Assembly: GCA_934593275.1 (NCBI GenBank)
Contig: CAKTQE010000055.1
Location: 1 to 16,273 of the forward strand
Direction: 5' to 3'
Origin: an uncultured Oscillospiraceae bacterium
Lineage (GTDB): Bacteria; Bacillota; Clostridia; Oscillospirales; Oscillospiraceae
Length of the DNA: 16,273 nt
The position numbers were made by a program, and so were the translations under genes. Numbering within the stretch: the first letter of the stretch is position 1; every line of letters begins with the position of its first letter. A model generated the notes under the pieces. That model was not told where the DNA came from and searched no databases. It saw only the letters and a list, made by a program, of their open reading frames with translations. Below are positions 7,040 to 13,415 of the stretch, one piece after another.

Positions 7040-7214
7040 CCTGAGTATGTTTTTCTTTCTTCCGCGAAATCGGTGTGTCACAAGGAATACCGTCGGCTTA
7101 TCCGCGAATATTTCCGCGGCATCGGCTCCTTCACCGCTCCCGTTTCCTGTACTTACAGTATACCATGTTTCGTTGGGAGAAAGGTGAAGAATCCTTGAAC
7201 GATTGGGAAATAAA

Positions 7215-7601
7215 CTATGCAGGATACAAATTGCTTACCACCAGCAGCACCGGAAGTACCAGAGAAAACACGCTGACCGCCCAAGCGTACAATGCCTTTC
7301 TGGAAAGGAACATCATCGCAAGGCACCCGCCAGTCAGTGCCAACGGTCCGACCACCGCCAGGTATCGGGAAATGTGCATGGTAAATGTCCCGTCAGATTG
7401 CAGCAGCAATCCTACGGAAAGTGGTAAATTCACAGTATTATACGCCGCAAGCCGGAGGGCAACATACACAACGGGTGCTGCCAGAACGACCTTGCGCAGA
7501 TGATAAAGCCAAGTGATCACAATGCCCATTACGTGCTTAAACTGCTCATAGCCTTGCAAGGCACCATTGGACGATGGGGCCGGTTGAGGGGTTTTCTTCA
7601 T
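7215..7601 (-). CDS. Small membrane protein of unknown function, last gene of the coaX operon
   Basis: A 128-residue protein with a short cytoplasmic-looking proline-rich N terminus (MKKTPQPAPSS) and about three hydrophobic segments (near 36-54, 80-100 and 104-124). The second and third are joined by a short basic SRK turn. I do not recognise the family. AAGGAG stands 6 bases before the ATG, and the gene begins 11 bases after the coaX stop, so it is real and co-transcribed with coaX. Nothing in the sequence suggests an enzyme. Downstream, about 175 bases run to the terminator at 7006-7039; they hold a small inverted repeat near 7098-7116 and no long reading frame on this strand with a clear start. 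Confidence 0.8.
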   Translation of the reverse strand: MKKTPQPAPSSNGALQGYEQFKHVMGIVITWLYHLRKVVLAAPVVYVALRLAAYNTVNLPLSVGLLLQSDGTFTMHISRYLAVVGPLALTGGCLAMMFLSRKALYAWAVSVFSLVLPVLLVVSNLYPA

Positions 7602-7612
7602 AAGCTTCTCCT

Positions 7613-8380
7613 TTACTTTACGTTCTCCAAATAGAGTGCCGCCAAGCCCTTGATAATCAGATCCCGCTCATAGAGAATCGGGGTTTTGCACAAAGGCACC
7701 ACATACTGCCCGATGCGGCCTGTAGCGACCACCGTGGCCTGTGTGCCAAGCTCCTGCTCCATGCGCTCAATCATACCGTCCAGCATGGACGCGGCACCAT
7801 AGAGGATGCCGCTGCGCATACACTCTACTGTATTGCGGCCAATGGTTCTTTTGGGTTGGTCCAGCTGCAATCCGGGAAGCAGTGCCGCTCGCTGGGTCAA
7901 CGCATCCATAGAAACCCGGATACCGGGGCTGATACTGCCGCCGATCATGGCTCCTGTTTCGTCCAACACCATCATGGTGGTTGCGGTTCCCATACCAATC
8001 ACGATCAGCGGCGGCTTTTGCATCTTTAGGGCAGCCACACAGCTTACCACCAAATCCGCACCCGTCTGGGCCGGATTGTCAATGCGGATATTGAGGCCAG
8101 TTTTGATTCCCGGGCCTACCACCATCACAGGTTTCCCAAAAAGCTTTTTCAGTGCCGTCTTGACAGGATTTAACACCTGGGGTACCACAGAGGCGATGAT
8201 GGCTCCTTCGATTTGACTACTGCTCACGCTATGGATGGCCAACAGCATTTGTAAATCAATAGCGTATTCATCCGAGGTCTTTGTGGCATCCGTGCGGATG
8301 CGGGCCTGAAACAAAATCTCTTTTCCCTTGACTGCCCCAAGGGTGATGTTTGTATTGCCGATGTGTACTGCAAGAATCAT
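7613..8380 (-). CDS. coaX: Type III pantothenate kinase homologue lacking two conserved aspartates
   Basis: A 255-residue CoaX-family protein, full length for the family. CoaX phosphorylates pantothenate, the first step of coenzyme A synthesis. Family motifs are clear: IGNTN (7-11), GPGIKTGLNIRIDNPAQTGAD (89-109), GTATT (131-135), GGSISPG (147-153) and the RSGILYG region. Two near-invariant acidic residues are changed. The DxGNT aspartate is H6 (CAC, one base from GAC), and the aspartate before GTATT (usually DxGTATT) is G129 (GGT, one base from GAT). D109, the likely catalytic base of the GADR-type motif, is kept; the following Arg is Leu, a change I believe also occurs in other Clostridia. 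The protein may be inactive, weakly active or regulatory. Its start overlaps the upstream phosphoesterase stop by 4 bases. Confidence 0.93.
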   Translation of the reverse strand: MILAVHIGNTNITLGAVKGKEILFQARIRTDATKTSDEYAIDLQMLLAIHSVSSSQIEGAIIASVVPQVLNPVKTALKKLFGKPVMVVGPGIKTGLNIRIDNPAQTGADLVVSCVAALKMQKPPLIVIGMGTATTMMVLDETGAMIGGSISPGIRVSMDALTQRAALLPGLQLDQPKRTIGRNTVECMRSGILYGAASMLDGMIERMEQELGTQATVVATGRIGQYVVPLCKTPILYERDLIIKGLAALYLENVK

Positions 8381-8871
8381 TTCATCTCCTCCAACTCTGC
8401 CCGCCCCACAATACGGCAGGAGCGGACGTTCCCGTCTTCGATTTCAATAACTCCCGCAGTTCCGGAAAAGCCACCGGCTCCCGGATTCATCACCCACAGC
8501 CCATCCGCTTCCCTGCTGCATTCCGGAATATGCGTATGGCCATAAAGCACCACTTGGGCATTGGCACTCCGGGCATCTTTCAGCAATAGGGAGCGGGTCA
8601 TTTTGACCTTATGCAAATGACCATGGGTCATATAAAAGCGAACACCACCAATAGTGGGCATCAGAATTCTCGGAAAACGACTATCACAGCCATATTCATC
8701 GCAATTTCCGGGTACCTGATATACTTCCGCCCCGGGACACAAAGCCCTAAGCTCATAGCCGTCCGGGTAATAATCCCCAAGGTGGATCAAACAGTCCGGA
8801 TGGATTTTTTCAACGCAAAGCTCCATAAATGAAAGGAACCTGTGGGAATCCGACAAAACCAAAACAACCAT
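8377..8871 (-). CDS. YfcE/MJ0936-type metallophosphoesterase
   Basis: A 164-residue calcineurin-like phosphodiesterase of the small YfcE/MJ0936 type. All metal-site motifs are present: DSH (D8, H10), GD (D33), GNCD (N56), HGH (H83, H85) and GHTH (H112, H114). Such enzymes bind two metal ions and cleave phosphodiesters; the natural substrate is usually unknown. It is a soluble cytoplasmic protein. It is the first gene of an operon with coaX (4-base overlap) and a small membrane protein. GGAAGGA lies about 10 bases before the ATG, and an extended -10 promoter stands about 90 bases upstream. Why it is paired with coaX is not evident from the sequence. Confidence 0.92.
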   Translation of the reverse strand: MVVLVLSDSHRFLSFMELCVEKIHPDCLIHLGDYYPDGYELRALCPGAEVYQVPGNCDEYGCDSRFPRILMPTIGGVRFYMTHGHLHKVKMTRSLLLKDARSANAQVVLYGHTHIPECSREADGLWVMNPGAGGFSGTAGVIEIEDGNVRSCRIVGRAELEEMK

Positions 8872-8960
8872 CGTTCATCCGTCCTTCCGGGAAACGCTGA
8901 TTTGCTCGGCAAGAACCGACAACAATCGATCAGGCGTTCCCTTAGTATTCTCGTTTCCGT

Positions 8961-8969
8961 ATTATAACA
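8961..8969 (-). promoter_or_regulatory. Extended -10 promoter of the phosphoesterase-coaX operon
   Basis: On the minus strand this reads TGTTATAAT, a perfect TATAAT with the TGn extension. No good -35 is seen at 16-18 bases, which is usual for extended -10 promoters. It gives a leader of about 80 bases before the ATG at 8871. Confidence 0.6.
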
Positions 8970-9014
8970 TACCCCAATCAAGAAAGCTACTGTTGGGATT
9001 ATTTTTATCACACA

Positions 9015-9043
9015 GTCAAATAAAAGCACTTCGCGCATATACT
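9015..9043 (+). promoter_or_regulatory. Possible sigma-E-like promoter of the small-protein operon
   Basis: GTCAAATA (9015-9022) and CATATACT (9036-9043), 13 bases apart, each match 6 of 8 positions of the Bacillus sigma-E pattern (GTCATATT and CATACAAT) at acceptable spacing. The distance to the ribosome-binding site (9072-9078) is sensible. The match is weak enough to occur by chance. Confidence 0.25.
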
Positions 9044-9086
9044 GATATAAAAGACAGCATCTCTGGACTGGAAAGGAGCATCCTCA

Positions 9087-9320
9087 ATGGAGCAAGCTGA
9101 TTTTACCCAGGAGCAAATTCAAAAGGCCCAGCTTCTGGCAGATACGGACGCTGGCCAACAATTACGAACGCTATTGCAGCGTTCTGACGCAAAAGGGCTG
9201 AAACAAGCCCTGGAGCAGGTAGGAAAAGGAGATATTGCTGGAGCAAAACGGACTTTGGAGGCTTTTCTCGCCACGGCGGAAGCGGCAGCACTTCTGAAAC
9301 AACTGCGTGATGAACCATGA
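9087..9320 (+). CDS. Small helical protein, first gene of an unknown three-gene operon
   Basis: A 77-residue soluble protein, alanine-, glutamine- and leucine-rich, predicted from the pattern to be almost wholly helical. It has three or four helices separated by GK/GD turns (for example QVGKGDIAGAKRTLEAFL, about 44-61) and no cysteine, signal peptide or membrane segment. AAAGGAG at 9072-9078 lies 8 bases before the ATG. Its stop overlaps the next start by 4 bases. I do not recognise a domain. The internal pattern (a helix of about 15 residues, then a glycine turn) and the operon partners suggest a small structural or adaptor protein. A sporulation role is a guess from neighbouring genes and a weak sigma-E-like promoter. 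Confidence 0.8.
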   Translation: MEQADFTQEQIQKAQLLADTDAGQQLRTLLQRSDAKGLKQALEQVGKGDIAGAKRTLEAFLATAEAAALLKQLRDEP

Positions 9321-9676
9321 GCCAGGAAGCCCCACTGGAAACCTCGCTGGAATCCATTCTGGGTAATCCCCAGATGATGGCGCAAATTCAAAAGCTCGCC
9401 CAGTCCTTAGGGCAGCCACAACAAGATTCAACCCCTGCCCCGGACTCTGTGGAGATGGGTGGAAGCGACAGCCTGGAAGCCATAAAGGCCTTTTCCAGCC
9501 TGGCCCAGGGTGCCGCCATTGACAAAGAGCAGCAGGCACTTCTCAATGCTCTGACCCCGTATATCAGCCGGGAACGGCATCAGAAGCTGGAAAAAGCCAT
9601 GCGGGCTGCCAAAATAGCACAGAAAGCTTCCGGCCTTTTGGGTTCCGGTATTCTGGGAAAAGGAACGGGGGTGTAG
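9317..9676 (+). CDS. Small protein of unknown function, second gene of the operon
   Basis: A 119-residue soluble protein. It has a helical N-terminal part with NPQMMAQIQKLAQSLG (about 17-32), a flexible linker rich in P, Q, S and D (about 33-52), a second helical part (about 53-108) containing YISRERHQKLEKAMRAAKIA, and a glycine-rich end. No known catalytic motif, signal peptide or membrane segment is visible. It begins inside the stop codon of the upstream gene (ATGA overlap), so translation is coupled. The third gene begins 2 bases after its stop. The repeated A/K/Q helices resemble those of its upstream neighbour. Function unknown. Confidence 0.82.
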   Translation: MSQEAPLETSLESILGNPQMMAQIQKLAQSLGQPQQDSTPAPDSVEMGGSDSLEAIKAFSSLAQGAAIDKEQQALLNALTPYISRERHQKLEKAMRAAKIAQKASGLLGSGILGKGTGV

Positions 9677-9678
9677 AA

Positions 9679-9930
9679 ATGTATAACCGTTATATCCCCA
9701 CACAGGATGGGACCTTCCTCCGTCAGAGTCTGCCGGACCAAGTGCCGCTTCCTGCTTCCCGGGAACCGGCGAAAGACCAGACCGTTGGCTCGTTTTTCAG
9801 CAACCTCTTGCCTTCCGGTTTTGAAGCAGAGGATTTGATCGTTGTGCTGCTGTTGTTACTGATTTCAGGGAACAGCGAAGATGGGCCAAATACGGCCCTG
9901 ATCACCCTTGTCGTTTACTTATTTCTTTGA
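9679..9930 (+). CDS. Small single-pass or hairpin membrane protein, third gene of the operon
   Basis: An 83-residue protein. The first 50 residues are polar and proline-containing. The C-terminal 30 residues hold two hydrophobic stretches, DLIVVLLLLLISG (about 52-64) and ALITLVVYLFL (about 73-83), joined by an acidic NSEDGPN loop. From memory, short proteins ending in DDL-hydrophobic-acidic-hydrophobic are common in sporulating Clostridia; I cannot name this one. It starts 2 bases after the upstream stop, with GGGGGTGTAG as a poor ribosome-binding site, so coupling is likely. Its last 12 bases overlap the end of the convergent GIY-YIG gene, with no terminator between them. Confidence 0.75.
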   Translation: MYNRYIPTQDGTFLRQSLPDQVPLPASREPAKDQTVGSFFSNLLPSGFEAEDLIVVLLLLLISGNSEDGPNTALITLVVYLFL

Positions 9931-10185
9931 TTCCTCCGCTTTCAGAATCAATTGTTCTTTTTCTGTCCGGGTCAGGCGTTTGATGGCGTATTCTCTCCGC
10001 AAGGCCTCACTATGGTCCGTGCAGAGTTCCCGGTATACCAGGGTCAGAGGACCTCTGCCCCTGGTATATTTTGCGCCCTTTCCACTGCGATGGGCTGCAA
10101 GCCGTTTTTCCGCGTCCCGGGAGATCCCCGTATACAGGCTCCCGTCACCGCAGCGCAGAATATAAAGTTCCCAGTTAGTGTCCAT
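9919..10185 (-). CDS. GIY-YIG domain protein (UPF0213/YhbQ type)
   Basis: An 88-residue single-domain GIY-YIG protein. The core is WELYILRCGDGSLYTGISRD (5-24), where LYI and LYTG stand for GIY and YIG. R28 and E65 occupy the usual catalytic Arg and Glu places, and GRGPLTLVY (43-51) is typical of UPF0213. Such stand-alone domains are thought to act on DNA structures, but most are uncharacterised. An open frame runs 120 bases further upstream, but only from M1 here does the family sequence begin. The start lies inside the end of the upstream membrane-protein gene (11-base overlap) and has only a weak GGGACG site. A near-perfect 35-base inverted repeat lies inside the gene. The 3' end overlaps the convergent gene by 12 bases. 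Confidence 0.9.
   Translation of the reverse strand: MDTNWELYILRCGDGSLYTGISRDAEKRLAAHRSGKGAKYTRGRGPLTLVYRELCTDHSEALRREYAIKRLTRTEKEQLILKAEESKK
10034..10068. repeat. Near-perfect inverted repeat inside the GIY-YIG gene
   Basis: Arms of 17 bases (10034-10050 and 10052-10068) pair at 16 of 17 positions around a single central base. It covers codons 40-51, the conserved YTRGRGPLTLVY segment. This could be a simple result of the codons chosen, or a hairpin in the mRNA. Confidence 0.85.
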
Positions 10186-10687
10186 ATCGTCCCAGCTTTT
10201 GAAAAAATGGCTTTTTAAGTACCCGATCCAGCAAAAAGAAGGTCCCATTTCCAACCAGCACCAATACCGCCAGCATGATGCTGCCCAGTTCCTGAAACTC
10301 CTCATAAAGCCCCGGAATGCCCATCACAAAAAGGAGCAACCAGTAGAGTACTAACACGCTGCCATTGAAATAAAGAACTTTCCACAAACCTGAAAGCTTT
10401 TTCCCGTCCAACAGCTGCTTAACAATGGGATATTCTCCCAAAAACAGGAACACACCAGCCGCCTCCCGGTCCGGGCAAAGCAGCAGCCCCAAAATCGCCA
10501 CTGCTGCAAACCAGGCAGAAGCCAAGCGTCTTCCGCAAATATTTAAAACAACCTGCAAAAGCAGTGCGCAGAGCATAGGGCTTACATAGGTATTGATTGG
10601 TATCAAGCTTCCCAGGCATAGAATGCAAACGGCCAGAGCAGCAAGCACACCGCCTAAGGCGATTGCCTTTGTATTGGAATAAGGAAT
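10175..10687 (-). CDS. Conserved membrane protein of unknown function (probable ATT start)
   Basis: A 170-residue polytopic membrane protein with about five hydrophobic segments, beginning IALGGVLAALAVCILCLGSLIPINTYVSP and including CPDREAAGVFLFLGEYPIVKQLL. From memory similar proteins are common in Clostridia without known function. The usual start choice, GTG at 10646-10648, has no ribosome-binding site and would fall inside the first membrane helix. AAAGGAGG (minus strand, 10696-10703) stands 8 bases before an in-frame ATT at 10685-10687, giving M-PYSNTKAIALGG, a normal-looking N terminus. A TTGTAA-N17-TATAAT promoter just upstream fits this start. I therefore extend the gene to ATT, a rare start codon. 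The GIY-YIG gene overlaps its end and is probably co-transcribed. Confidence 0.78.
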   Translation of the reverse strand: MPYSNTKAIALGGVLAALAVCILCLGSLIPINTYVSPMLCALLLQVVLNICGRRLASAWFAAVAILGLLLCPDREAAGVFLFLGEYPIVKQLLDGKKLSGLWKVLYFNGSVLVLYWLLLFVMGIPGLYEEFQELGSIMLAVLVLVGNGTFFLLDRVLKKPFFQKLGRYGH

Positions 10688-10717
10688 GACTGTCCCCTCC
10701 TTTCAAGTATATCTTAG

Positions 10718-10746
10718 ATTATACGAAAAAAGCATCCGATTTACAA
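10718..10746 (-). promoter_or_regulatory. Promoter of the membrane protein/GIY-YIG pair
   Basis: On the minus strand, TTGTAA (10741-10746), a 17-bp spacer and TATAAT (10718-10723). The predicted start near 10711 leaves a short leader that includes the ribosome-binding site at 10696-10703. It is back to back with the promoter of the thioesterase gene. Confidence 0.65.
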
Positions 10747-10756
10747 CCCCAGATCA

Positions 10757-10785
10757 TTGACAATTAGAAATTCATGAGATATATT
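10757..10785 (+). promoter_or_regulatory. Promoter of the thioesterase pair
   Basis: TTGACA (10757-10762), a 17-bp spacer and TATATT (10780-10785): a near-consensus vegetative promoter. It lies about 30 bases before the ribosome-binding site of the thioesterase gene. Confidence 0.78.
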
Positions 10786-10820
10786 GATAAAAGGAATACA
10801 GAAACTGGAAGGTGTGTGTC

Positions 10821-11207
10821 ATGGAAATTATAATTGGTTTGAAAGGCGAAGCCTCTACCCTGGTAGAAAAAGAGGATACCGCCCAGTATGTCGGCTCCGG
10901 CAGCTTGCTTGTATACGCAACCCCTTGCCTCGCTGCCCTCATGGAAGGTGCCGCTTGCGCCGCCATTGAGGATGTGCTTCCCCAGGGACAGACCAGCGTA
11001 GGAACAGCCCTGAACCTGGAACATCTCAGTGCCACCCCCGTTGGATTAGAGGTGCGGGCTTCAGCTGAAGTCACAGCTGTAGACGGCCGGAAAATTACCT
11101 TTGTCATTACGGCCTCTGACGAGTCCGGTGAAATTGGCCGGGCTACCCATACCCGTGTATTGGTAAACAGCGAGAAATTCTTGGAGAAAACCTATCAAAA
11201 GCTATAA
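10821..11207 (+). CDS. FlK-like hotdog-fold thioesterase
   Basis: A 128-residue hotdog-fold protein resembling the fluoroacetyl-CoA thioesterase FlK family, which hydrolyses acyl-CoA thioesters in the cytoplasm. T34, E42 and H68 have exactly the spacing of the FlK triad Thr42-Glu50-His76. Other family features are EDTAQYVGSGSLLVYATP (18-35), QTSVGTALNLEHLSATPVG (57-75) and AVDGRKITF. The real substrate is unlikely to be fluoroacetyl-CoA; a house-cleaning role on small acyl-CoAs is a reasonable guess. An in-frame GTG lies 9 bases upstream, but GGAAGG (10807-10812) 8 bases before the ATG favours 10821. The gene has its own good promoter and is followed 12 bases later by a small gene of unknown function. 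Confidence 0.9.
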   Translation: MEIIIGLKGEASTLVEKEDTAQYVGSGSLLVYATPCLAALMEGAACAAIEDVLPQGQTSVGTALNLEHLSATPVGLEVRASAEVTAVDGRKITFVITASDESGEIGRATHTRVLVNSEKFLEKTYQKL

Positions 11208-11219
11208 GGAGGGTTCCAT

Positions 11220-11540
11220 ATGGAAGATTACGGTGCAATGATTCGCAATACTTTTGAGCTTGGCAGTGTGCGGGATGCCCAAACCCTGTTTGAAGCCTGC
11301 ATTGAAAATGCCTTTCCCACATTTCATTTTCGCCGTCTGGAATTGATTCGCTTCATCCGGGAGGAGCAATATCTGGAAGGCCGCAGCTGGAATCATGTTT
11401 TTGAGATCCGCAAGGCAAAACTGGGTTCCTCCGATGTGTGGAAAGTCCACTGCCACCGCGTTACCATGGGTACGACCCCGGATAAGATGGTCATTCTGGA
11501 TTATATGACCCTTGGATTTATTTCCTATGCCAACGAGTAA
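11220..11540 (+). CDS. Small uncharacterised protein paired with the thioesterase
   Basis: A 106-residue soluble protein, mixed alpha/beta by pattern: two N-terminal helices (about 1-50, with DAQTLFEACIENAFPTFHFRRLELIRFIREE), then strand-like stretches (SWNHVFEIRKAKLG, VWKVHCHRVTMG, KMVILDYMTLGFISY). I do not recognise the family. AAGGAGGG, overlapping the upstream stop codon, is 6 bases before the ATG, so it is co-expressed with the thioesterase. No metal-binding or catalytic signature is clear. A bidirectional terminator follows the stop. Confidence 0.82.
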   Translation: MEDYGAMIRNTFELGSVRDAQTLFEACIENAFPTFHFRRLELIRFIREEQYLEGRSWNHVFEIRKAKLGSSDVWKVHCHRVTMGTTPDKMVILDYMTLGFISYANE

Positions 11541-11550
11541 AAATTCTATA

Positions 11551-11592
11551 AAAAAGTCATTGCGTGCTTTTCCCGGCACGCAATGACTTTTT
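11551..11592. terminator. Bidirectional terminator
   Basis: A perfect 17-bp stem, AAAAAGTCATTGCGTGC (11551-11567) with its complement (11576-11592), and an 8-nt loop. A runs on the left and T runs on the right let it work in both directions between two convergent genes. Confidence 0.95.
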
Positions 11593-11595
11593 AAG

Positions 11596-13353
11596 TTATG
11601 TCAGGTCGATAAAGGTTTTGCCAACATATTCCGGATATTTTTCTTGGATCCATTGCTGAATATAAGGATTTTCCAAGTCAAGAACGATGATATAATCCGG
11701 GTCATAGTCCTCCACCGCCCTCAAATCTTCCATACTGCTGACGGTGAAATTCTCCCGGTCCCAGTTATTGAAAAGATACTTTGCAATATACCGCGGACCC
11801 AGGTTTCCTTCTCCCACGCCCAGAATGGCACAGGAAGTGCCCTCCTTAATGTATTTATAGCGCATGGCATTTTCGATTTTGACTCGATCCGCATTTACAG
11901 GAGGTGTTTCCATCAAGAACGGCTTTGTAATTCCCTGCGACCACAACAGGCCCGGAAGCAGCACAGCCAACGTTGCTGCCGCATACTTTTCACGCCGGAA
12001 TTGAGATGCACTGATCCGCTCCATAAGCAATACAGTAAGGCCATAAAGCACTGCGATAACAGCGATTTGCGCATATCTGTCAAAACCAGGCAAGCTGGTT
12101 TCATATCCCGGGACATCCATAGAGGTATAGTACATGACGCACAGCGCAACCATATAGGCAAGGTAGAGCAGGAGTCCCTTGCCACAGAGCTTCAGGAAAC
12201 CAGACAGTTGTTTGACGCCACCTGCCGCAAAATAACAAAGGCCCACTACAGCCGCAACCGCAAAACAGATCAGATTCCCTTCAAAGCCCAGCAAACGCAG
12301 GACAAAGGAGCGAATCAGTACAGGTAGTTCTGCTTTGTTATGAACGGACAGGACATACGCATACTCTTCAATGCTGACACCATGGCGGCCTGCGTAGCCA
12401 AAAACGTAATCTCTGTGCTTCACCCAAAGCAGGTAGACGATCAGCTGCACCAAAACCATGATGATCCGCTGCTTCCATTGGCGGTCTTTCTTTCCTTCCA
12501 GCAAAATATGGCCCAGGGCAATCGCCGCAAAAAAAGCTGCCGCACTTTTTATTTGAGAAACAGCCAGGATAAAGGCACTGGCCAGATAGAAGCTGGGCTT
12601 CCCGGTTTCCCCCGCCGAACAATATCGGAACACATATAATAGCATTGCCATGCCTGCCAGTGGCAGCAACGTATCAACTTTCAGAGAATAAGGCCAAATA
12701 CTGTACTTCAAAAAGAATTCTGTCATTAAAACGGCCACGATAAACCCAATGGCCCGGTGCTTTTTAAGAGGAGGCATCATCGGTAACAGGAATGCAAGTA
12801 GCAGATAGGTCTGGCAAAGCATCATCTGCCACTCACTGGTAATGGCACCGGAGAAACGCATACAAAAGTATATAAACATTGCGCTTCCCAAAGGATAATC
12901 CGGATATTCAATATACGCTTCCCGCATGGTTGGCATATGGTCTGTGGTCAACATCGATTTTGCTACCAGGCCCCAATGTGTAAAGTCGTCTCCGGATGAA
13001 AATGTTGCACCGTGTAAATAAAGAATGAGGGCAGCAAAAAACAGGAAAAAACACAAATAGCCCACATTGCAATAACGTTTTACAAAGGACAGATCACGGT
13101 CCTGATTGATACAGTAGCCAAGGGACAAAAGGCCAAACAGCCAAAGACAGACTGTCGCTTCCAGCAAAAGGTTCAGAATTCCGGCAAAGAAAAGTACGGA
13201 AATCTGAACCGCACAGGTCAAAGCCGGCAAAAATTCGATTTCAACCCCACATTTTCTTCGCAAAAATTCCCAATAGCCAAGGTTTTGCAGGAGCAGAAAC
13301 AGCAGCCACGCTCCAAGGATCATGAGACTCAGGATTTTTCCCAAAATGTTCAC
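11596..13353 (-). CDS. Polytopic membrane protein, GT-C glycosyltransferase-like
   Basis: A 585-residue integral membrane protein with more than ten hydrophobic segments and a soluble C-terminal part of about 85 residues (from roughly NADRVKIENAMRYKYIK). After the early membrane segments comes SSGDDFTHWGLVAK (D122, D123), like the acidic DD/DE motif in the first outer loop of GT-C enzymes that move sugars from lipid-linked donors. I infer a cell-envelope glycosyltransferase; the donor and acceptor are unknown. The C-terminal part ends DPDYIIVLDLENPYIQQWIQEKYPEY, common in such proteins. The open frame continues to a GTG at 13386, but that lies inside a hairpin. GTG at 13351-13353, after GGAAAGAG, is the better start. 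No own promoter is clear; read-through from udp is possible. Confidence 0.8.
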   Translation of the reverse strand: MNILGKILSLMILGAWLLFLLLQNLGYWEFLRRKCGVEIEFLPALTCAVQISVLFFAGILNLLLEATVCLWLFGLLSLGYCINQDRDLSFVKRYCNVGYLCFFLFFAALILYLHGATFSSGDDFTHWGLVAKSMLTTDHMPTMREAYIEYPDYPLGSAMFIYFCMRFSGAITSEWQMMLCQTYLLLAFLLPMMPPLKKHRAIGFIVAVLMTEFFLKYSIWPYSLKVDTLLPLAGMAMLLYVFRYCSAGETGKPSFYLASAFILAVSQIKSAAAFFAAIALGHILLEGKKDRQWKQRIIMVLVQLIVYLLWVKHRDYVFGYAGRHGVSIEEYAYVLSVHNKAELPVLIRSFVLRLLGFEGNLICFAVAAVVGLCYFAAGGVKQLSGFLKLCGKGLLLYLAYMVALCVMYYTSMDVPGYETSLPGFDRYAQIAVIAVLYGLTVLLMERISASQFRREKYAAATLAVLLPGLLWSQGITKPFLMETPPVNADRVKIENAMRYKYIKEGTSCAILGVGEGNLGPRYIAKYLFNNWDRENFTVSSMEDLRAVEDYDPDYIIVLDLENPYIQQWIQEKYPEYVGKTFIDLT

Positions 13354-13378
13354 TTCTCTTTCCAAATAACGTACACTG

Positions 13379-13407
13379 CCGGACACTGCCGAAACAGCAG
13401 TGTCCGG
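13379..13407 (-). terminator. Hairpin downstream of udp
   Basis: A perfect 11-bp stem, CCGGACACTGC (13379-13389) with GCAGTGTCCGG (13397-13407), and a 7-nt loop, 9 bases after the udp stop. No T run follows directly on the minus strand, so termination may be partial, letting some transcription reach the membrane-protein gene. Confidence 0.6.
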
Positions 13408-13415
13408 CTATTCTT

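Noticed and set aside
7060..7160. Possible c-di-AMP (ydaO-type) riboswitch, because of GGGAGCGG and nearby wall genes
   Set aside because: Only a short stretch resembles the motif; the other conserved blocks are missing, and on that strand it lies after the coaX operon, not before a gene it could control.
7075..7503. A 142-codon open frame on the plus strand opposite the small membrane protein
   Set aside because: It begins at GTG with no ribosome-binding site and lies opposite a gene with a good one that is in an operon with coaX.
10175..10648. GTG at 10646-10648 as the start of the membrane protein
   Set aside because: It has no ribosome-binding site and cuts into the first membrane helix; the ATT start 39 bases upstream fits the ribosome-binding site and promoter.
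11644..12327. A 227-codon open frame on the plus strand
   Set aside because: It is a shadow of the membrane-protein gene on the other strand; the translation is His/Gln/Arg-rich and without a start site.
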